A stretch of DNA of 64,000 bases from Domibacillus sp. PGB-M46 (GTDB lineage: Bacteria; Bacillota; Bacilli; Bacillales; Domibacillaceae), in assembly GCF_022668875.1 (NCBI RefSeq), contig NZ_JAKGCR010000004.1, positions 186,001 to 250,000 of the forward strand, in the 5' to 3' direction. The notes beneath the pieces were generated by a model. It was not told the DNA's origin. It saw only the letters and a list, made by a program, of their open reading frames with translations, and ran no database searches. Made by a program: the position numbers and the translations under genes. Below, piece after piece: positions 1-9,513 of this stretch (positions within the stretch are counted from its first letter, which is position 1; each line of letters begins with the position of its first letter).

Positions 1-356
1 ATCACTTTCTTCTCAGACATCATAAATCCCGGCTGCAGGATGCCCGTGACCACCAGGCCAAAAAAGATAATAAAAATGGCGCCAAGCTGACGAATAAGGT
101 CATCCCATTCTTTTAAGAATTGGCCAATAAAAGAGGAGCCAAAGCCGATTAAAACAAACACAAGGGAAAAGCCGAGCAAAAAAAAGAGGGTATGCAGCAT
201 ACTTCTCCTTTGCAACATGGCATTATCGTTTTTTAATTCATTTACACTCATACCGGTAATATACGATAAAAAGGCAGGATACAGCGGCAGGCAGCACGGA
301 GAAATAAAACTTAGAAACCCGGCGCCGAAGGCTAAAAACACGTTCAGCTCACTCAT
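1..356 (-). CDS. ccdA: Cytochrome c biogenesis protein CcdA, C-terminus outside the window
   Basis: This is the N-terminal part (about 118 residues) of a polytopic membrane thiol-disulfide transporter that passes electrons across the membrane for cytochrome c maturation and endospore formation. The start ATG at 356 follows a GGAAAGGG ribosome binding site. The first helix contains the paired cysteines of the DsbD/CcdA family in the context FISPCCLPLYP, followed by two more hydrophobic segments. In B. subtilis ccdA is the neighbour of yneF; here intact yneF begins 28.5 kb away, so everything between has been inserted or accumulated. Identification is firm, but the gene is cut by the window edge. 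Confidence 0.93.
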   Translation of the reverse strand, partial: MSELNVFLAFGAGFLSFISPCCLPLYPAFLSYITGMSVNELKNDNAMLQRRSMLHTLFFLLGFSLVFVLIGFGSSFIGQFLKEWDDLIRQLGAIFIIFFGLVVTGILQPGFMMSEKKV

Positions 357-528
357 GAATCGATCACCCTTTCCTTTTCATTGTAACAGAAACGGTATGG
401 GACGGAGCGGCAACATTGGCAAGAGGAGAAAAAAGTTCAAAAACGACAAATTTTTTTGAAAATAAGTAAATGATTGGGTATACTAGAAAGTGTAAAACCT
501 TAGATAATAATGGAAAGGGTTGTCCGCC

Positions 529-708
529 GTGAACAAAGAAATACTGCTCGACGCCATAGAAGCGAAGCGGACTGAACTACTAAATGTGGCTTTTGAAAAC
601 GGACTAACCTCTCCTTTAGCGATTGAATACAGCCAGGAATTAGACCGTCTTTTAAATTTATACGATGAACTGCATATTCAGCACACTAAAAAAACACGCG
701 CAAAATAA
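529..708 (+). CDS. Spo0E-family aspartyl-phosphate phosphatase
   Basis: A 59-residue two-helix protein with the diagnostic SQELD motif near residue 37, the active-site signature of Spo0E/YisI/YnzD phosphatases. These remove phosphate from Spo0A~P and so delay sporulation. I chose the GTG at 529 because GGAAAGGG ends about 9 nt upstream; the TTG at 520 lies on top of that ribosome binding site. The length matches the short family members rather than the longer Spo0E itself. It is a single-gene unit with a hairpin downstream. Which phosphorelay protein it acts on cannot be told from the sequence. Confidence 0.85.
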   Translation: MNKEILLDAIEAKRTELLNVAFENGLTSPLAIEYSQELDRLLNLYDELHIQHTKKTRAK

Positions 709-710
709 AA

Positions 711-737
711 AAACCGTCCATACGGACCGTTTTTTTA
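711..737. terminator. Hairpin with T run between convergent genes
   Basis: A stem of about seven pairs with one mismatch is followed by T7, just after the Spo0E-like stop codon. The A tract before it could serve the convergent gene as well. Confidence 0.6.
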
Positions 738-1253
738 TTTTTTCTTATAAACACCAATTAAGCCGTTGTCGATAAACATTTGGTCAAATTCAGCCACTAC
801 TCTGTCTCCAGGCACGATTTCGCTGCCATATACATTTTCATCGGTAAAAAGAATATCTCCTGATTGAGCGCTTGTGCCTTCATAATTCATTTCCCCGTTT
901 TTGTACCATACCCGTTTAACGGTATATACTACTTTTTCAGGTTTTACGTACTCTGCGATGTTAAAGCCGCCGTCTTCCCAGTATGTACGGATACGGTCAC
1001 CCACTTTTAATTCAATTTCTACATCTGACTGTTTAAAACGAATCGTTTCACCTTTGCTGGAAGTGGCGCGATAGTAGCCTTTTTCAATGTTGGGGGATTT
1101 GAATGTAACAATATAATGTTTTAACGAAATGCCTTCTTTTTCGAGCATTTCATAAGGAGTACCAGTTAATTCGTCCTCAGAGGCAAGAGCCGGGATGCTA
1201 ACACCAAACAACAAGAACGGAAGAATAACTAAAGATAAAAACCATTTTTTCAT
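735..1253 (-). CDS. Secreted protein of unknown function
   Basis: 172 residues with a typical signal peptide: MKKW, a hydrophobic stretch to about residue 20 and a probable cleavage after PALAS. The mature part is acidic, apparently all beta, with two similar halves containing KVGDRIRTYWEDG and VPGDRVVAEFDQ, reminiscent of repeated small beta-barrel folds. No catalytic motif or known domain is recognised. A GGAGG-type ribosome binding site precedes the ATG. It is monocistronic and shares the intergenic hairpin with the Spo0E-like gene. Extracytoplasmic location is likely; the role is unknown. Confidence 0.75.
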   Translation of the reverse strand: MKKWFLSLVILPFLLFGVSIPALASEDELTGTPYEMLEKEGISLKHYIVTFKSPNIEKGYYRATSSKGETIRFKQSDVEIELKVGDRIRTYWEDGGFNIAEYVKPEKVVYTVKRVWYKNGEMNYEGTSAQSGDILFTDENVYGSEIVPGDRVVAEFDQMFIDNGLIGVYKKK

Positions 1254-2009
1254 TTCGCATCTCCTCCTTTTCTCTCATACCTTTCTATACCCCATCCCCT
1301 TTGAAGATAAGCCTTTGTACAGAAAAAATTTGTGGGTTTTATAGTTTATTCATCCCGCTATTTATATTATATTCACGTATTCAGGTGAATATGTCCCACA
1401 ACAAACATCCCTTTTTTCTTTTAAAAACAAAAACTACAAACAAAAACTGGTTAATGACAAGAGCAAACAGCCTATTTTTTGCTTTTATTATATGTTTCCA
1501 GTTCCACTGCCCCATACGGCGAAAAGCGCCGGTTACAAAACGCTTCAGCAACAAGGCTTATTTCATTGCATATATACACATTCACCCATATAAAAAGCAC
1601 CTTCTCTCGTTAATATGGCTTAACAAGAAAAAGCGGCTGTCCTGGTTCGAGAAAAATGAACCGAAACAAAGCAAAAGGGCGTTTTCCCCGGTATGAACAA
1701 TCGATGAAAATAAGCTCTGGCAAAACACACAATTTATTACGTAATTGGGAGCCAGGCAACCTGTTATTTCCATGCTTAAAAAGTTTCCAATGAACTTGGT
1801 GCATGCCGGTAAAAATCGAACTAGACTACAGCGTAAAAATGTTTCAAAGGCTGTCTGTCAGGGCCAGAACCCCGCCGTACAGATGAAACGAAACAACTTA
1901 TTATTCTCTTTTCCGTAAAAAGATTATCGGTCGAGACAAATGCTTGGTCCCGTGCGTTTCCCCGTTCATATCTTATAATAATTTCTTTTCTATTTTTCTG
2001 TAAAAGAGG
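1254..2009. other. Stretch without recognisable genes
   Basis: Reading frames here are short, overlap on both strands and lack ribosome binding sites. I recognise no protein family and no RNA gene. The composition looks like decayed coding sequence. Confidence 0.5.
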
Positions 2010-2168
2010 TGTAATAATATTAAATGGTTACAGTTTCGGTTACAACGATGGCAATGGCAGTGGAGGCTTTTGCGACGGCGGTTACGCAGTCACTTTGCAG
2101 TGTTTTTAGTTTTGTTGATTACTTTGTTACTATTGATGCTTGTCTCAGCATTTTTTAAATCCGCATAG
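2010..2168 (+). pseudogene. Frameshifted YjcZ-like small sporulation protein
   Basis: A Gly/Tyr/Asn-rich N-terminal part (GYSFGYNDGNGSGGFCDGGY) is followed, after a change of frame near 2095, by a hydrophobic tail FLVLLITLLLLLMLVSAFF. That is the layout of YjcZ/YczN-type spore peptides: a glycine-rich head plus one membrane helix. No single frame covers both parts, so it is read as a frameshifted relic. An intact member lies at 43892-43996. Evidence is by eye only. Confidence 0.5.
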
Positions 2169-2968
2169 TTCGCATGTTGAAAATGATAGAATCTTGGTTT
2201 ATCTTTTGCAACGGAGGCGGGTATAGAAACGAATGTATAGTCCAAAAGCTTCGCATTTATACATTTTTGCTTTGCTGCGGTCCCCTCTGCGGTTTTTTGT
2301 ATGCGGTTTATTTTCACTCCGCAGCAGATAGTAAATCTTCACACTTATAGCCATTATTGCTGTGGCATACCTGCAGCTTTTATGCGCCTTTTTTCCGCGT
2401 AAGAAACTTTTCCGCTGACGTATACGCGCATATACTTGTAGCTTGAAGCAGGGAGTTTTCGAAAGTTGTTTTTCTATTTCCAACTGATATTAGATAATTT
2501 ATACTCTTTTCTCAAATATACGCGGACTGTTTTTGTAATTGTAAATAAAGCATTCCACGAGCGTATCCTTATAACATCCAGCTAAACTCCGAATTCGCTT
2601 CATATCCGGCACATTTACTGCCTGGTCAAAGAACCCTGCCCAGACAGCAGCGCAGAATGTGCCTTGTATATACTATGGATTTGTAGACGTCAACTGGCTC
2701 GCGCAGTTCCTTTTCCTATAATCGAGTCACTTATTCGTAAAAGTTTTCTGTTTGAAATCACAGCCGTTTGGAAGATATACAGACAACGCAGCGATCAATA
2801 CCCTGTACCATATTCATCAGTTTGCTCGTGGGTGGATCGGCTGTATTTTCACCTAAACCGTTCATAAATACGGGAGCCTATGCAATTATTTATTTACCGG
2901 AGATACCTTGAATAAACAGCCCTTATACAAAAAAACACCGGTGGTTACTGGACAGGCGGCCTTACCAA
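2169..2968. other. Stretch without recognisable genes
   Basis: Only shadow frames are visible, with no ribosome binding sites and no family resemblance on either strand. Confidence 0.5.
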
Positions 2969-3344
2969 TCATTTGATGCGGAAAAGAGTGCGTTTTTCAT
3001 CAACCACATGTCTGTCAAGATATTTATAGAAGAACCATTCACCGGCGGCAATAGCAATCGCTGGGATAGGAGAAGCTGTAAGAACATCGCCATTATTGGT
3101 AAACCGTGATTTTCCCATAAGCCAAACTGCAAAGAAAGTGAAGATTGCATCACAAACGGCTGCAGGGAAGTTTCTCTGGAAATGAGTGTGACCATAATCA
3201 CTGCCAGACAAACAAGTCACCGAGTACATAAGCAACTATGGTAAGAACGGCACTCATCAGAAGGGTATCACTACATTCACTATCATAAATTCCTATAAGT
3301 ATAATACTGAGCACCACAATTGTAGAAACCGAGCATGGATTCAT
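2969..3344 (-). pseudogene. DUF2512 (YndM-like) membrane protein, frameshifted
   Basis: The first frame starts at the ATG at 3344 and gives a helix ending in VAYVLGDLFVWQ before a stop. A second frame then gives VCDAIFTFFAVWLMGKSRF and AIAIAAGEWFFYKYL. In that order these match the DUF2512 integral membrane family of Bacillus (conserved LGD and GEWFFH motifs). A frameshift around 3190-3230 separates the halves and a short part of the second loop is lost. No function is known for the family. Confidence 0.65.
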
Positions 3345-3782
3345 TGTTTAAAATAAGCCCCCGCCAATACTGCTCCTCGTTTTATTTATTTTTTCTTCAA
3401 CATCCATTCGATTTCAGCAGGAGACGTATTCCACCCGGTCGTGTAGCCATCTTGTGTGCCTTTTGTGTACGGCTTGTTTATCAAACACGAGTGTGTTTCC
3501 GCATGACTATGCCGCTTCTATTTATTTTGGGGCATGGATAAAAACACCGTGCTTATCCTTTCTGTAGAGCTGGCGCTTTCTTGTATCCTGAAGGTGAACA
3601 CATGAATCATTGCCATTTATTCGTCTTGCTTCCCGCTGAAAAGGTCTTCTGCACGGCCCTCTTTTTAAAGTCGTTGTCTTCAAATAACATATAAAATGAA
3701 AAGAAATGAGTATAATGAACGGAATGCATGCTGCACCTTCGTGACTGGCTGGCGTTTATTTTGACATGAAAGGAAGAGCTTA
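3345..3782. other. Upstream region of the M48 protease gene
   Basis: No gene is supported. The last 70 nt are AT-rich and presumably contain the promoter for the following metalloprotease gene. The rest is unexplained. Confidence 0.4.
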
Positions 3783-5060
3783 GTGAAAAAATTTTTACTC
3801 GGATTTCTTACTTTTTATCTTTTGTATACGGCAGGGATCAGTGTGTATTTGCTCAATCTTGAGCCGGGTTACGTTCCGGCTGAGTATGCCGGAACAAGCG
3901 CAGACCCGAAGCAGTTTATGACGGAAAAAGAGATAGCGGAAGCACATCATTTAGACTTAATCGATTATTTTACGTTCTTTTTGCAAACGCCGCTGGATGT
4001 AGTAATCGTACTGTTTTTCATGGTGATTTCAGTGAAACTGCGTGACCGGGCAGCTGCACGCTTTCACAAATCCTTTTGGCAGACCGGCTATTATTATTTC
4101 TTTTTCAGTGCCCTCTTGACGCTCTTGTATTTGCCGCTTGATTTCTTTTTTTATCAGCTGTCGCGAAATTATGGCCTGTCGAGCCAATCCGCTGCTTCCT
4201 GGCTTGGTGATCTCGGCATCAGCTTTGGCCTGGACCTTTTCATGGGCATTCCCCTCGTCTGGCTGCTTTTTTTCGCGATCAGAAAATTCCCGAAAAAATG
4301 GTGGCTTGCTGCCTGGGCGGCGTCCCTGCCGCTGACAATCCTCTTGATGTTTATTGCGCCCGTATTTATCGCGCCTCTGTTCAATGACTATAAACCGCTG
4401 GAAAACCAAAAAGTCAAGGCGGAAATCCAGCAATTGGCCGATGAAGCCGGTGTTGGGGACGCGAAAATTTTAGAAATGAATATGTCCAAGCAAACAAATA
4501 CGATTAATGCCTTTGTCAATGGCTTCGGCAGCAACATGCAGATTGTGCTCGGCGATACGGCGATTAACGAGCTGACTATCGATGAAATCAAATTTGTGGT
4601 AGCGCATGAGATCGCCCATTATAAAATGAACCATATTTATAAAGGGCTCGTGCTGCAAATCATCGTCGGTTTCTTTACTGCCTTGGCTACCTTCTTTCTA
4701 TTTAACTGGCTGCGCAAAAAGTGGGGGCACCGTTGGGGAATTAACGATCCGCATGATATCGCCGTCCTGCCGCTTCTTATGGTCTCCTTCAGCCTCATGT
4801 CCTTTCTGGCTTCTCCGATCGGCAACTTTCAAAGCCGCCTTTATGAAATGGAATCGGACCGCTATGCGATGGAGACAACAGGAGACAAAGAAGCAGCCAT
4901 TAGTGCTTTTCAAAAATTGACGAAAAATGTGAAATCAACCGGCTATGAACCGGCTATCATCCACTTTACTACCGGATCGCATCCACGCATGACAGAAAGG
5001 ATTGATTTTTTCAACAAATATAACAATAAAGATTCTGGCCAAAGCAATTCTCCTTCTTGA
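3783..5060 (+). CDS. yhfN: M48-family integral membrane zinc metalloprotease (Ste24/YhfN-like)
   Basis: 425 residues, close to the length of B. subtilis YhfN. It has an N-terminal signal-anchor helix and several membrane segments, then the catalytic HEIAH at about residues 274-278 and the third zinc ligand in MESDRYAME near residue 354. The domain order (membrane helices, then M48 core with HEXXH and a distal E-S-D) is that of Ste24 CAAX proteases, which in bacteria act on membrane or misfolded proteins. Start GTG at 3783 after AGGAAGAG. The gene stands alone. All metal ligands are present, so it should be active; the substrate is unknown. Confidence 0.88.
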   Translation: MKKFLLGFLTFYLLYTAGISVYLLNLEPGYVPAEYAGTSADPKQFMTEKEIAEAHHLDLIDYFTFFLQTPLDVVIVLFFMVISVKLRDRAAARFHKSFWQTGYYYFFFSALLTLLYLPLDFFFYQLSRNYGLSSQSAASWLGDLGISFGLDLFMGIPLVWLLFFAIRKFPKKWWLAAWAASLPLTILLMFIAPVFIAPLFNDYKPLENQKVKAEIQQLADEAGVGDAKILEMNMSKQTNTINAFVNGFGSNMQIVLGDTAINELTIDEIKFVVAHEIAHYKMNHIYKGLVLQIIVGFFTALATFFLFNWLRKKWGHRWGINDPHDIAVLPLLMVSFSLMSFLASPIGNFQSRLYEMESDRYAMETTGDKEAAISAFQKLTKNVKSTGYEPAIIHFTTGSHPRMTERIDFFNKYNNKDSGQSNSPS

Positions 5061-5345
5061 ATGGAAGAAAAACATTCTGGGCAGCAAAACTTAAAATCAC
5101 ATTTGTACAGTGTTTTCTGCCAGTCATGGGAAACATTTAGTCCCATACGTACAACCTGCCTGCTGAAGCCTCCATTGTGAAGAGGCACAGCGGGTCCTGT
5201 TTGCTGGATCCTAGATGCTTACCCTTTACCACTTAATGAGTGAAGCAAGCAAATGCACAGAACGGCTTAACGTGAGATTAATCAACCGCAGCGACTTGAT
5301 AAATTCAATTGCAGGAAGCAAGGCGATTACTCAAGCGCAAGAAAA
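5061..5345. other. Intergenic stretch, nothing recognised
   Basis: No open frame with a ribosome binding site and no RNA motif could be supported. Confidence 0.4.
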
Positions 5346-5380
5346 GCCCCGTCCGGTTTAGTTCGTCGGGGTTATTCTAC
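5346..5380 (-). terminator. Likely terminator of the minus-strand gene at 5555
   Basis: Read on the minus strand, CCCCG and CGGGG arms close a hairpin followed by a short T run. It lies 175 nt beyond the stop codon of the upstream minus-strand gene, so assignment is tentative. Confidence 0.4.
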
Positions 5381-5554
5381 TTAACACTTTTCGAAAACAG
5401 TGTCACACTGCGGCTCATTGACAACTGGACAGGGCAGCGTTGACCTGACATCAACCGAGTCAGATAGGGTGCCAGTAAGCATGATAATAAAACCGAATTA
5501 AAAAATATATGCACAAAAAAGCCACCGAATATTAAACCGATGGCTACACTGTCA

Positions 5555-5989
5555 TTACCGATCCGTCGATAAAAGCGTATCGCTGAATGTATAGCCAAGA
5601 TTTTTACCGTCACTCCCGTAGACATGAACGTCATTCAAGTCAGTCAAAGCACGATATTCCGCATAGTAGTAATAATGATTGACTACCATCGAGCCAAGTT
5701 TATTAACCGCCAATTGGCGTACTGCATCGTCGTCTGTTGACGCTATAGTCGAATATATCTTTGCGACATGCTGATCCGGCACGATTTCAACCCGGTCAAA
5801 CAACGCAATGCCGTCGTTGCTTGCAAAATTTGACCGGAATGTTTGAGTAAATGTCTCCGACAAAGCTTCGTCTACCGTACCAGGATATTCTTGTGCCGGC
5901 TCTTTCGCAGATACAAACACGATTAATGCTGTTATCAAACTGAATACAATAAGCGCACCGATCATTTTAATTTTTGCTGCTTTAATCAC
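5555..5989 (-). CDS. Membrane-anchored extracytoplasmic protein of unknown function
   Basis: 144 residues from a GTG at 5989, preceded by AGGGAG at 8 nt; the longer frame to 6049 lacks a ribosome binding site. A single helix (residues 9-27, IGALIVFSLITALIVFV) anchors an exposed domain with a tyrosine cluster NHYYYYAEY. The context VVNHYYYYAEYRALTDLND suggests a small alpha/beta domain, but I recognise no family. The first 45 codons and the leader are duplicated in decayed form at 9208-9335, beyond the cystine transporter, so this gene took part in a local rearrangement. Confidence 0.6.
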   Translation of the reverse strand: MIKAAKIKMIGALIVFSLITALIVFVSAKEPAQEYPGTVDEALSETFTQTFRSNFASNDGIALFDRVEIVPDQHVAKIYSTIASTDDDAVRQLAVNKLGSMVVNHYYYYAEYRALTDLNDVHVYGSDGKNLGYTFSDTLLSTDR

Positions 5990-6034
5990 ATTTATCGTCT
6001 CCCTATTCTGTTTAGATAAGTGTAGACGAGCAAT
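5898..6034 (-). repeat. Direct repeat, copy A
   Basis: About 130 bp covering the 5' end and leader of the membrane-anchored gene. It matches 9208-9335 in the same orientation, including the exact block ATTCTGTTTAGATAAGTG upstream of the start codon. The copies flank the tcyABC-like operon. Confidence 0.75.
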
Positions 6035-6260
6035 ATTAAATTCATACATAAGAAGACGCTTTACTACGTTATTCGTTGTTCTATCACACTTATCGTAAAA
6101 AAGTTTTTTATTGCGCGTATATTCCGGGCAGCAGATGCGGCATATTCAGAGTAGGTACTCTGGAAGGGCAGCGCTAATAAAAAAGTAACGGCCACGCACT
6201 GGCGCTGGTGTTATCTTCTTCCGTTCCTGCTCGGTTATATGCGCTAGGATAAAAGCTATG

Positions 6261-6840
6261 TCAAGCTAAGGTTTTAACGGTATAACTTCTTCTTGTAAAG
6301 AAATACGATAACAGCCTTGAACTTAGGAAATTTATTCTGACCTTTGAAAAAAAGGTCATATCCATCCTGCCCTTCCTCACAGGCACATTCCACGCAAATT
6401 TACCAACTTCTTTGAGCCAGTTAAAAGCAGCAGCCAACAGGGTTTCCCTGTAACCTTCCACCCGTTCAGGAAGATAACCGTTTTTGTGAATCGAGCGCAC
6501 CCCAAGGGTTTTTAATCTTTTCTCTTTGAACAGAAGCAGTCCGGTACGTTATTTTAAGCCATAAATATACAGCAGCCCTTGTAAAGCCAGCTCTTTATTA
6601 CGTTCTTTTATGGTTTTACGTTTTGCCATGTTTAACAGCTCCTGCTCTTTTAGTAATACAGCAAAAGGAACATACATTTGTCTCTTAGAAGCTTTTTTAT
6701 CCTGCAGAGAATAAGGTCTATAGCGTTTTCGAGAGCTTTCTCACCGTATTTCCCATGTTGTTTGACCCAATTTTGGATAATGGAATATTACTTTGCTCTG
6801 AGGGAAAAATACACCTTAAATTCGCTGACATTTAAAGTTT
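6261..6840 (-). mobile_element. Degenerate transposase remnants
   Basis: Several broken minus-strand frames resemble transposase pieces. The stretch near 6720-6800 reads NWVKQHGKYGEKALEN, like the helix-turn-helix of IS3-type OrfA. The frame at 6261-6500 contains GYRETLLAAAFNWLKEVGKF, like the C-terminal end of DDE transposases that read LLAAAxNLKK. Stops and frame changes interrupt everything, and no terminal inverted repeats could be found by eye. The remnant probably helped bring in the neighbouring transporter. Confidence 0.4.
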
Positions 6841-6896
6841 ACTGAACCATCTAGCAATAAGTTTACAAATCCTATCACAAAACTGGAGGTTACAGC

Positions 6897-7715
6897 ATGA
6901 AAAAATTAGCATTTCCTATCATTACTCTTGTTTTGGTTCTCGCACTTGCTGCATGCGGCGGAAACAATGCAAACGAGGGTAAGAAGGAGAAAGAAAATAA
7001 ACAGGAAGCACAAAGCTCGTATGAACAAATAAAAGAAAAAGGCGTCATCACAATTGGCACTGAAGGTACATATTCTCCATTTACTTTCCATGATAAGTCC
7101 GGAAAATTAACTGGGTTTGATGTCGAAGTTGCAACAGAAGTGTTTAAACGTTTAGATATTAAGCCGCAGTTTGTTGAAGCAAAATGGGATGGCATGATTG
7201 CCGGGCTTGATGCGAAACGCTATGACATGATTGCAAATCAGGTTGGAATCAATGAAGAGCGCAAAGAAAAATATGACTTTTCTGATCCTTATACCGTTTC
7301 AAAAGCTGTTCTAATTGTAAGAGAGGACAACAACGAGATTAAATCGCTTGATGATTTGCAAGGCAAAACAGTTGCCCAGTCTTTAACAAGCAATTACCGC
7401 CAGACAACAGAAGAGCATGGAGCCAAAATTACCGGAGTAGAAAGTTTTAACCAGGCGATAGATTTAGTCATCTCCAAGCGCGCTGATGCTACTTTAAACG
7501 ATAGCCTTTCTTATTTAGATTTAAAAAAGCAGCGTCCTGAGCTTCCAATCAAGATCGCCTATACGGAAAACAATGCTGCTGAGAGTGCTTTTCTTTTCCG
7601 TAAAGACAATAAAGAATTAGTTGATGCTGTTAATGGTGCTCTTAACGACATGAAAAAAGACGGGACGTTCGAAAAAATATCTAATAAATGGTTCGGTGCA
7701 GACGTATCGAAATAA
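6897..7715 (+). CDS. tcyA: Cystine ABC transporter, substrate-binding lipoprotein (TcyA-like)
   Basis: 272 residues. A lipoprotein signal ends in LAACGG (lipid-modified Cys about residue 20), followed by a family-3 amino-acid binding protein: GTEGTYSPFTFHD, LTGFDVEVATEVFKRL, WDGMIAGLDAKRYDMIANQVG, and a C-terminal KISNKWFGADVSK. It closely resembles B. subtilis TcyA, which captures L-cystine outside the membrane and hands it to TcyB. GGAGG lies upstream of the ATG. First gene of a three-gene operon; 15 nt separate it from the permease. Cystine specificity is inferred from family resemblance. Confidence 0.88.
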   Translation: MKKLAFPIITLVLVLALAACGGNNANEGKKEKENKQEAQSSYEQIKEKGVITIGTEGTYSPFTFHDKSGKLTGFDVEVATEVFKRLDIKPQFVEAKWDGMIAGLDAKRYDMIANQVGINEERKEKYDFSDPYTVSKAVLIVREDNNEIKSLDDLQGKTVAQSLTSNYRQTTEEHGAKITGVESFNQAIDLVISKRADATLNDSLSYLDLKKQRPELPIKIAYTENNAAESAFLFRKDNKELVDAVNGALNDMKKDGTFEKISNKWFGADVSK

Positions 7716-7730
7716 AGGAAGAGATCGCAT

Positions 7731-8414
7731 ATGTTCGGGGAGGAACGTACAGAACGAATTATAGGAATCCTTAGTGAATCCTTTTTTCCTATCTTAATGG
7801 CGGGTTTGCAGTACACCATTCCTTTAACACTCATCACTTTTACCCTTGGCCTAATTTTAGCTTTCTTTACAGCTGCAGCAAGAATTTCCGGATTTATGCC
7901 GCTTGTTCTTTTAACACGTTTTTATGTTTGGATTTTTAGGGGAACGCCATTACTGGTTCAGCTGTTTATCATTTTCTACGGGCTTCCAAGCGTAGGAGTT
8001 ACCCTTTCTCCATTTGCGGCAGCTGTTATTGTTTTCACCCTGAATAAAGGGGCATACAGTTCGGAGATCATACGTGCCGCCATATTATCGATTAGTAAAG
8101 GCCAGTGGGAAGCCGCCTATAGTATCGGTATGACAAAATCTCAGGCTCTTAAAAGAATTGTGCTTCCGCAGGCGGTTCGTGTTTCCCTTCCACCGCTTGG
8201 AAACTCTTTTATCAGTCTTGTTAAAGATACTTCTCTTGCGGCCACGATTACGGTTACTGAATTATTTCAAAAGGGACAGCAGATTGCAGCTGTTACGTAT
8301 GAGCCCCTCTGGCTTTATATCGAAGTAGCCTTCTTCTACTTAATATTCAGTACTGTGCTTTCTTATTTTCAGGCCAGGCTCGAAATACGGTACGGCCGCG
8401 GCATAGCGAAATAG
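7731..8414 (+). CDS. tcyB: Cystine ABC transporter permease (TcyB-like)
   Basis: 227 residues of the HisMQ/GlnP permease type: about five membrane helices, an N-terminal family motif (YTIPLTLITFTLGLILAF) and the EAA loop around residues 122-140 (EAAYSIGMTKSQALKRIVLP) that docks on the ATPase. Proteins of this class form homodimeric channels. Start ATG at 7731 after GGAAGAG. It lies between the binding protein and the ATPase and shares their operon. Confidence 0.88.
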   Translation: MFGEERTERIIGILSESFFPILMAGLQYTIPLTLITFTLGLILAFFTAAARISGFMPLVLLTRFYVWIFRGTPLLVQLFIIFYGLPSVGVTLSPFAAAVIVFTLNKGAYSSEIIRAAILSISKGQWEAAYSIGMTKSQALKRIVLPQAVRVSLPPLGNSFISLVKDTSLAATITVTELFQKGQQIAAVTYEPLWLYIEVAFFYLIFSTVLSYFQARLEIRYGRGIAK

Positions 8415-8427
8415 TGGAGGGTAAGCG

Positions 8428-9174
8428 ATGATCACAATTGATAATTTGTACAAACGGTTTGGTGCACTCGAAGTATTAAAAGGAGTAAGTCTTTCTATTG
8501 AAAAAGGAAAAACAGCAGTCATTATCGGGCCTTCAGGATCTGGAAAGACAACGCTCCTCCGCTGTTTGAACCTGCTAGAGATGCCGGACAAAGGAACCAT
8601 TTCTCTAGGAAACAAAACGTTAAATGTAACGGCAGGCACCAGGCTTAAACAAGCGGAAATTGTTTCTTTTAGAAAGCAGACCGGAATGGTTTTTCAAAGC
8701 TATAACTTATTCCCTCATTTGACGGCTGTTGAGAATGTCATGGAGGGACAAGTAATCGTTTTAAAACGTTCTAAAGACGATGCCAGAAAAAAAGCTTTAT
8801 CTTTATTAGAAAAAGTCGGGCTGCGTGACCGTGCGGATATGTATCCGTTCCAATTATCCGGAGGACAGCAGCAGCGTGTCGGGATCGCACGCGCAATGGC
8901 TATTGATCCCGAGGTTCTTCTTTTTGATGAGCCAACATCCGCTCTCGATCCTGAGCTGGTCGGTGAAGTATTAAAGGTAATGAAAGACCTGGCAAATGAA
9001 GGAAGGACAATGGTAGTCGTAACCCACGAAATGAAGTTTGCGAACGAAGCTGCCGACCAGATCATTTTTATGGACGGCGGTGTTGTAGTTGAACAAGGTA
9101 CACCTAATGAAGTGTTTAATGCGACTAGAAACCCGAGAACTCTTCAATTCTTGAATAAAGTATCTGAACGATAA
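8428..9174 (+). CDS. tcyC: Cystine ABC transporter ATP-binding protein (TcyC-like)
   Basis: 248 residues, the usual length for polar amino-acid importers. Walker A GPSGSGKT at about 34-41, Q loop in FQSYNLFPH, signature [14 protein letters not shown], Walker [13 protein letters not shown] and the switch histidine in VVTHEM. It powers uptake by TcyB. A ribosome binding site GGAGGG precedes the ATG. Complete, last gene of the operon. Confidence 0.9.
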   Translation: MITIDNLYKRFGALEVLKGVSLSIEKGKTAVIIGPSGSGKTTLLRCLNLLEMPDKGTISLGNKTLNVTAGTRLKQAEIVSFRKQTGMVFQSYNLFPHLTAVENVMEGQVIVLKRSKDDARKKALSLLEKVGLRDRADMYPFQLSGGQQQRVGIARAMAIDPEVLLFDEPTSALDPELVGEVLKVMKDLANEGRTMVVVTHEMKFANEAADQIIFMDGGVVVEQGTPNEVFNATRNPRTLQFLNKVSER

Positions 9175-9207
9175 CTCCATATCCTGTACTATGTGCAGGA
9201 ATTCCCC

Positions 9208-9335
9208 GCTTTCGCAGGTACAAACAACATTAACGCCATTGCCAAACTGAATACAATAATCGTACCGGTCATTTAACTTTTTCTGATTTAATCACGTTTA
9301 ACGTCTCCTTTATTCTGTTTAGATAAGTGTAGACG
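9208..9335 (-). pseudogene. Truncated second copy of the 5555-5989 gene 5' end (direct repeat, copy B)
   Basis: The sequence repeats 5898-6034 in the same orientation with about 20 percent mismatches by eye. It keeps the leader, start region and most of the membrane-anchor coding, then stops short. No downstream part of the gene remains. The two copies enclose tcyABC. Confidence 0.7.
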
Positions 9336-9385
9336 CGCACTAAATAAAGTTTATTTATATAAAATCATTCCTTATGGGTAATAAA

Positions 9386-9417
9386 AAATAGGCTTGCATC
9401 TGCAAGCCTATTTTTTA
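9386..9417. terminator. Bidirectional terminator
   Basis: A near-perfect stem (AAATAGGCTTGCA and its complement, loop TC) is flanked by A and T runs. It can serve tcyC from one side and little from the other. Confidence 0.75.
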
Positions 9418-9513
9418 TTTATATACATAAGTTTGGATTAATTTATTAGCACTTATCCCTTGCCCTGATGACAACCAAAACATGCATATAAACTGCTCGC
9501 TCCTGGCCATAAT

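Noticed and set aside
1301-1804. Frames of 60 to 130 codons on both strands
   Set aside because: No ribosome binding site, odd composition and no family resemblance; mutual shadows.
4029-4433. Minus-strand frame of 134 codons inside the M48 protease gene
   Set aside because: Lies wholly within a well-supported gene on the other strand, without its own start signals.
6800-6896. T-box or S-box leader in front of tcyA
   Set aside because: The conserved T-box and SAM-aptamer blocks are absent in the leader.
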